Source of the DNA: Deltaproteobacteria bacterium
GTDB taxonomy: Bacteria > Myxococcota > JACRCW01
DNA length: 45,907 bases
NCBI GenBank assembly: GCA_016218805.1
Contig: JACRCW010000166.1
Location: 1 to 45,907, forward strand
Direction of reading: 5' to 3'
The notes under the pieces are model-generated. The model did not search any database, had not been told where the DNA came from, and saw only the letters and a list, made by a program, of their open reading frames with translations. Position 1 is the first letter of the stretch; each line of letters opens with the position of its first letter. The position numbers were made by a program, and so were the translations under genes. Positions 41,903 to 45,907 of this stretch are shown here, piece by piece.

Positions 41903-43081
41903 TTGCCGCTGATTCGTGAGGTAACCATTGAGAACTTCAAGTCCATCCGCACCCTTACGATGGCACTTGGGAGGGTGAATGTGCTCATCGGCGAGAACGG
42001 GTCGGGCAAGAGCAACCTCTTGGAGGCGCTGGTGATGGGATGCGCCGCTGGCCGCGGCCGGGAAGGGCCTGAGTACCTCGCGCCGCGCGGAGTCCGGGTG
42101 ACGGATCCCAAGTACATGCGCTCTGCCTTTGATGAAGGAAGTTCTGGGATCCCGGCCCGCGTGCACCTCCGGGATGAACGCGGCGTCGAGACGAGCGTGG
42201 AGTTGAACTTTGACCCGTCAGAGAACGCCAGGTTTCGCGGGTTCATGGCAAGCATGATGCCTAGGATCCTGCAAACGCTCACAGCATCCGGGGAGACCCG
42301 GTTCCTGGCTCCGCTCAACAATCTCATGCATTCCGGAACGCTCACGCAGGAGGACCAAAAGGATCTTGACGCATTCCTTGAGATGATCCTCAAGACCGTT
42401 ACGGAAGCCGGGACCATCAATGCCCCACCGGATTTCCGAATATTCGCACCCGAGAACGCCTCCCTCCGTGCGTTCCAACTAGAAGGCCAAACGCTCCCGC
42501 TCAGCGGCTCTGGTGTGGGCCTTTTTGCCCATCTCAAGGCCCTCTCCGTGGACAAGCAGCCCGTCTTCCAGAAGATCACTGACCGGCTGGCGCTTTTGGA
42601 CTGGTTTGAGAAGCTGGAGATGCCACAGGACTTGGCGCCGCAGGAACGGAGCATCCGCATCCGTGACCGATTCCTCTCTCCGGGAGCGTTGTTTGATCAG
42701 CGCAGCGCCAATGAGGGTTTCCTCTTCCTTCTTTTCTATTTCACGTTGTTCATCAGCCCAGAAACCCCGGCTTTCTTTGCCGTCGACAACGTGGACGCGT
42801 CGCTGAATCCCAAGCTATGCCGCGCGCTGGTGAAGGATTTGGCCCAACTCGCCGTTGACCATGGCAAGCAGGTCATCTTCACCACCCACAACCCCTCGGT
42901 GCTTGATGGCCTGGACCTCTCAGATGAAGAGCAGCGTCTCTTCGTCGTCGAGCGTGGGGAGGATGGTGCCACGCATGTTCGACGCGTCCCTCAACCCAGG
43001 CCGCCTGAAGGTGAATCCCCGGTGAAGCTGTCCGACGCATTCCTCCGAGGCTACCTGGGTGGACTGCCCAACAATTTCTGA
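41903..43081 (+). CDS. AAA/ABC-type ATPase of a two-gene defence-like module
   Basis: About 392 aa from a TTG at 41903 with GGAG upstream. The family begins at IREVTIENFKSIRTLTM, so a start this close is needed; TTG 41894 is an alternative. Walker A GENGSGKS is at residues 30-37. The C-terminal lobe has AFFAVDNVDASLNPKLCRALVKDLA (Asp295-Asn-Val-Asp298 in place of the usual D-E-P) and a switch histidine in QVIFTTHNPSVLDGLDL, then EQRLFVVERGEDG. This is the OLD/RecF-like SMC-head type of ATPase. The D-N-x-D Walker B seems characteristic of a subgroup that pairs with DUF4276-like proteins (from memory). The gene is visibly less GC-rich than its neighbours, and the partner starts 9 bp downstream. 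Confidence 0.87.
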   Translation: MPLIREVTIENFKSIRTLTMALGRVNVLIGENGSGKSNLLEALVMGCAAGRGREGPEYLAPRGVRVTDPKYMRSAFDEGSSGIPARVHLRDERGVETSVELNFDPSENARFRGFMASMMPRILQTLTASGETRFLAPLNNLMHSGTLTQEDQKDLDAFLEMILKTVTEAGTINAPPDFRIFAPENASLRAFQLEGQTLPLSGSGVGLFAHLKALSVDKQPVFQKITDRLALLDWFEKLEMPQDLAPQERSIRIRDRFLSPGALFDQRSANEGFLFLLFYFTLFISPETPAFFAVDNVDASLNPKLCRALVKDLAQLAVDHGKQVIFTTHNPSVLDGLDLSDEEQRLFVVERGEDGATHVRRVPQPRPPEGESPVKLSDAFLRGYLGGLPNNF

Positions 43082-43090
43082 GGCAGCAGC

Positions 43091-43750
43091 GTGCTCACGT
43101 TTGGGGTCATTGCGGAAGGAAAAACGGACTTTCCGGTCCTGAGGAACATCCTGTGCGGTTACTTCACCGACCCGGCGGTCAACCGGGTGCAGCCGGAGAA
43201 CGACGAAGATCCCGCGGGCTGGTCGCAGGTGTTTGCGGCACTGAACAAAGGCAAGCACCGTGAAGCCCTGCAGTTCAACGACTTCGTGGTTGTGCACGTG
43301 GATACCGACGTGTGCCAGGAAAAGGGCTTTGATGTCCCCGTGCACGCGGAAGGGCGGGCGCTTTCCAAGGACGAGGTGCTGGACCGCGTTTGTCAGAGAT
43401 TGAAGGAGCTCTTGGGAGCACCTTTCCTGGACCGCTACGGAGACCGGGTCATCCTTGCCGTCGCTGTAGAGGCCATCGAATGCTGGCTGATGCCCCTGCT
43501 CTTCCGCGATGCAAAACAAGCCAAGACCACCGGCTGCCTGAGAGCTGTGAACCGTGAGAGGACGCGGAGGAACTTGCTCGCCCTCTCCAGCGCGGACGAG
43601 AAACAGAAGTTCCTGCGACAGTACGACGATGCGTCGCGCGAGTATCGCACGCGCAAGACACTGCTTGAACGCGCTCCGGAGAACCTCAGTCTGGCGCATT
43701 TTGTCTTTCAATTGAGCCTCCTCACGCCAACCGTCATCGACCGGAGTTGA
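43091..43750 (+). CDS. TOPRIM/DUF4276-like partner protein, putative nuclease
   Basis: 219 aa from a GTG at 43091. The N-terminus GVIAEGKTDFPVLRNIL places Glu9 as in TOPRIM folds. FVVVHVDTDV gives the DxD pair Asp71/Asp73. VAVEAIECWLMPLLF resembles the Glu-x-Trp-Leu segment of DUF4276-type proteins. These acidic residues could bind Mg2+ for nucleic-acid cleavage. The C-terminal third is Arg/Lys-rich (AVNRERTRRNLLALSSADEKQKF). TOPRIM or DUF4276 proteins encoded behind an OLD-like ATPase are seen in PARIS-like and related anti-phage modules, but this protein is shorter than AriB and I cannot place it in a named system. Nuclease activity is inference. Confidence 0.75.
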   Translation: MLTFGVIAEGKTDFPVLRNILCGYFTDPAVNRVQPENDEDPAGWSQVFAALNKGKHREALQFNDFVVVHVDTDVCQEKGFDVPVHAEGRALSKDEVLDRVCQRLKELLGAPFLDRYGDRVILAVAVEAIECWLMPLLFRDAKQAKTTGCLRAVNRERTRRNLLALSSADEKQKFLRQYDDASREYRTRKTLLERAPENLSLAHFVFQLSLLTPTVIDRS

Positions 43751-44007
43751 GGATCGGATCGGCGGTGTCCCAGGTCGCCCGACGGGCCCCGCCCGCTGAG
43801 CACCATCGGACCAACGGGGCGGGACGGAAGGCCGCCTGCGGGGTTCCGGCACAACTGTGCGCGCCTGTCGGGCAGGCGACGGGCGTGGACTGGCCATGGC
43901 GTGGTGGCGGCCAACTTTGGCTGCCCGGGGGGTTCACGCGGAGCCTGGCCCGCGCTGGAGAACTGAACGCGGGACCGCGCCTGAGTCTGTCCACCGCGAA
44001 AAGGCCC

Positions 44008-45081
44008 TCAACCGCGCCGGTGTGCCATTTCCGCCACTTTCCCCGGCACGTGCTGGTTTGGCCGTCGCGGGAGTTCGCCGCCTTCAGCAGGCGTTCCGCC
44101 CAGCAACAACCACCCGCAATAGACGGCAAAGAACGTCACCAGCAGCGCGCCCGCGGGACGGGACACGCGTTGCCGGTGGAACGTGAGCAGTCCCAGCAAT
44201 CCGCCCGTGGCCAGCATGATCCACATGTCCACGCCGCTGAGCGCCGCGGCCACGGGGATGGGCGTGACCAGCCCGGCCACGCCCAGGATCATCAGCGTGT
44301 TGAACACGTTGGAGCCCACCACGTTGGCTACCGCCATCTCGTGGTGCCCGCGCCGCGCGGCCAACAGGCTTGCCGCCAGTTCCGGGAGTGAGGTGCCCAC
44401 CGCCACCACGGTCAGGCCAATGACCCGTTCAGTGATACCCAGCATTCGCGCGGTGTGAATGGCGCCGTTGACCAGGGCGGACGCGCTCACCGACAGCGCC
44501 ACCAGCGTGACCAGCAGTCCCAGCAGCAGAGCGGGCAGCGGGCGGGTGGCCAGACCCGCCGCCGGGGGCGGCACCTGTTCCGCCAGTTCCTGGCGCTCCG
44601 CCGGTGGCAGGACCCGCCGCGCCAGCCACACCGAGTAGGAAATGAACGCCACCATGGCGGCCGTCAGCAGCGCGGCCTCCACCCGGTCCAGCAGGCCGTC
44701 ACGGGACAGCACCAGCACCAGCGCCCCGGACAGCATCATCACCGGGTACTCCAGCCGGAGGATGGCGGGAGCAATGGGAACGGGCCAGGCAAGTGCCACC
44801 GCTCCGAGGACGAGCGTGAGGTTGGAGATGTTGGAGCCCACCACGTTGCCCACGGCAATATCGGGCGAGCCGTCCCAGGCGGCGGCCACGGAGACGAACA
44901 GCTCAGGGAACGACGTGCCCGCGGCCACCACCGTCAGGCCGATGACGGCGGGTGACAGGCGCGCCCGCTCTGCCAGCGCGGCGGCGAAATCAACGAGTTT
45001 GTCACCGGCAAGCCACAGCCCGGCCGTCCCGAGGACCATCAGCCCGATGTGAAGCACCACGGTGCACCCCGCGGTCCCCAT
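44008..45081 (-). CDS. CaCA-family Na+/Ca2+ exchanger (YrbG-like)
   Basis: 357 aa with ten or eleven membrane helices arranged as two inverted halves. The alpha-repeats are explicit: GLTVVAAGTSFPELFVSVAAAWDG with GNVVGSNISNLTLVLG (residues about 48-95), and GLTVVAVGTSLPELAASLLAARRG with ANVVGSNVFNTLMILG (about 225-275). Each holds the ion-coordinating Glu and the G-T-S motif. It would extrude Ca2+ in exchange for Na+ or H+. A GTG 21 bp downstream of ATG 45081 is an alternative start. The last 30 residues are hydrophilic and Arg-rich. The gene is monocistronic, with no partner nearby. Confidence 0.94.
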   Translation of the reverse strand: MGTAGCTVVLHIGLMVLGTAGLWLAGDKLVDFAAALAERARLSPAVIGLTVVAAGTSFPELFVSVAAAWDGSPDIAVGNVVGSNISNLTLVLGAVALAWPVPIAPAILRLEYPVMMLSGALVLVLSRDGLLDRVEAALLTAAMVAFISYSVWLARRVLPPAERQELAEQVPPPAAGLATRPLPALLLGLLVTLVALSVSASALVNGAIHTARMLGITERVIGLTVVAVGTSLPELAASLLAARRGHHEMAVANVVGSNVFNTLMILGVAGLVTPIPVAAALSGVDMWIMLATGGLLGLLTFHRQRVSRPAGALLVTFFAVYCGWLLLGGTPAEGGELPRRPNQHVPGKVAEMAHRRG

Positions 45082-45336
45082 GAGGGGACCCCCGGGATGG
45101 CGGCCCGACCATCCGTTGCCTGCATGACCGCCAGCGCGGCGGCGTGCACCCTTGTTCCTGTTCTCCGCAACTTGTCACACGGGTGGGCCCGCGCCTCAAC
45201 CGTTGGCCCAGCGCCGCCGGACCCGCGCGACGCTCGCGTCCCCGGGGGTGTACGGTGCCCCGCCCGGTGGACAGGAGCAGTGCAGCGTGTGTGGCCGTGA
45301 CTGGCCCGGGCCGCACACCGATGGAGAGGTGGCACC

Positions 45337-45855
45337 GTGACAACCGAGGGCAAGGAAGGCTGGCGCGGCGGCGCGGCGCTGCTTGGGGGCGTGGTGGCGG
45401 TGGGGCTGTTGGCCACCAGCCGGCAGTACCTCCCGTTCGTCGACGCGATGTCGCCCTCGGGCCGGATGCTGTTCTCGCTGGGTTTCCTGCTGCTCGCCGG
45501 GCTCGTGGCTGGCCAGGGGGCGGCCATGATCGGTCTGCCACGCCTCACGGGTTACCTGGCCGCGGGGCTCCTGTTCGGACCGGGTGGCGTGGCAATCGTC
45601 GGCCGCGAGCAGGTGACGTCCATGGCGCTGCTCAACGCGCTGGCCCTGGCGCTCATTGCGCTGCAAGCCGGTGCGGAGTTCACCACGGACATGCTCCGGC
45701 GCGGCCTGCGCAGTCTCACGTGGGGATCGGCGGCGCAGGTCCTGGTGGTCCTGCCCGGCATGGCGCTGCAGGGCGATCGCATTCTGGCTTGGGAACTTGA
45801 GAGGGGGGCTGCGTTCCGGAGGGCCGTGAGTCGAGGCAAGGGCGTGTGGCTCTGA
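45337..45855 (+). CDS. CPA2 cation:proton antiporter, N-terminal part only (disrupted)
   Basis: A 172-aa frame from a GTG at 45337 with GAGAGG upstream. Residues 10-145 are the start of a Kef/CPA2-type antiporter: four hydrophobic helices and the signature MIGLPRLTGYLAAGLLFGPGG. After LVVLPGMAL (about residue 146) the next membrane helix should continue. Instead the frame turns hydrophilic (QGDRILAWELERGAAFRR) and stops at 45853-45855, where a full protein would need about 250 or more further residues. The break near 45770 also changes base composition. Insertion of foreign DNA or a sequence join is the likely cause. The rest of the gene could lie beyond the right edge. Confidence 0.78.
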   Translation: MTTEGKEGWRGGAALLGGVVAVGLLATSRQYLPFVDAMSPSGRMLFSLGFLLLAGLVAGQGAAMIGLPRLTGYLAAGLLFGPGGVAIVGREQVTSMALLNALALALIALQAGAEFTTDMLRRGLRSLTWGSAAQVLVVLPGMALQGDRILAWELERGAAFRRAVSRGKGVWL

Positions 45856-45907
45856 AAAAGGTCAGCGGAAACGATCTGTTGCGTGCGAGGTCAAAGGCGA
45901 GTCCTCG
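45770..45907 (+). other. Unidentified foreign-looking sequence at the right edge
   Basis: Starts about where the antiporter loses its family pattern, near a GGCGATCGC palindrome at 45773-45781. It is more A-rich (GAAAAAGG, GGAAACG) than the surroundings. A second frame opens with a GTG at 45846 and runs off the window (VALKKVSGNDLLRARSKASP). I cannot name it. It could be the left end of an insertion sequence or a group II intron. Confidence 0.4.

Noticed and set aside
41255..43750. Retron-type system for the ATPase module
   Set aside because: No reverse transcriptase motif is present in the island, and the partner is TOPRIM/DUF4276-like rather than an HNH or retron effector.
41903..43750. 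Direct assignment to PARIS (AriA/AriB) or Gabija
   Set aside because: There is no helicase as in GajB, no TOPRIM fusion as in GajA, and the small protein is shorter than AriB; the resemblance is only in general architecture.
43751..44007. Remnant gene downstream of the TOPRIM-like gene
   Set aside because: No frame with protein-like composition; only a weak CCCGCCC/GGGCGGG stem that may help termination.
45082..45336. RNA gene or operator in the CaCA-CPA2 divergent gap
   Set aside because: No stable paired structure or dyad beyond what GC-rich DNA gives by chance.

Overview
The window looks like chromosomal DNA of a high-GC myxobacterium (Myxococcota). The evidence is GC-rich, G/C-ending codons; many 4-bp ATGA/GTGA stop-start overlaps; a surface protein ending in a MYXO-CTERM-like tail (Cys-Gly-Cys, hydrophobic stretch, Arg cluster); lipoproteins with long Ser/Ala or Cys-rich low-complexity parts; an outer-membrane protein resembling the myxobacterial TIGR04551 family; and an OtsA with a membrane sensor module. 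I see no rRNA, tRNA, CRISPR array, phage structural gene or complete insertion sequence.

Layout. 1-5.3 kb: a GAF/histidine kinase cut by the left edge, a TPR-like protein with a proline-rich tail, YceI, MiaB and a VanZ-like protein. 5.3-8.6 kb: a dispersed repeat, a large outer-membrane protein, YhbY and a second type of repeat. 8.6-15.4 kb (minus strand): a tightly packed run of AAA ATPase, Ser/Ala-rich lipoprotein, MYXO-CTERM metalloprotease, YkgJ-type cysteine-cluster protein and HemL. 15.6-19.3 kb: a small membrane protein, LpxC, GlgC and a hemerythrin-like protein. 19.3-25.1 kb: the second copy of the dispersed repeat, here with a perfect 19-bp terminal inverted repeat; then a GH15 trehalase/glucoamylase divergent from otsA-otsB-marR, with a 40-bp near-palindrome centred in the 60-bp gap. 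25.1-36.0 kb: NhaD-like antiporter, orphan TRAP DctM, UspA, NhaA with a structured leader, an unknown protein, a short MscS channel and a two-gene ABC exporter. 36.0-41.3 kb (minus strand): orphan RnfE with a Cys-rich lipoprotein, TrkA, TrkH and a secreted NTF2-like protein. 41.3-43.8 kb: an accessory island, visibly less GC-rich, with a two-gene ATPase plus TOPRIM/DUF4276-like module. 44-45.9 kb: a CaCA Na+/Ca2+ exchanger and a CPA2 antiporter whose reading frame loses its family character near 45770.

Much of the right half serves osmotic and ion balance: trehalose synthesis and breakdown, Na+, K+ and Ca2+ transport, and mechanosensation. The most interesting leads are the ATPase/TOPRIM pair, the two families of dispersed non-coding repeats, the centred palindrome between the trehalose genes, the nhaA leader, and a codon-context mosaic (ATTG/TTTG versus ATCG/TTCG) that separates several transporter genes from the rest. 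All calls were made by reading; no database search or folding was run.
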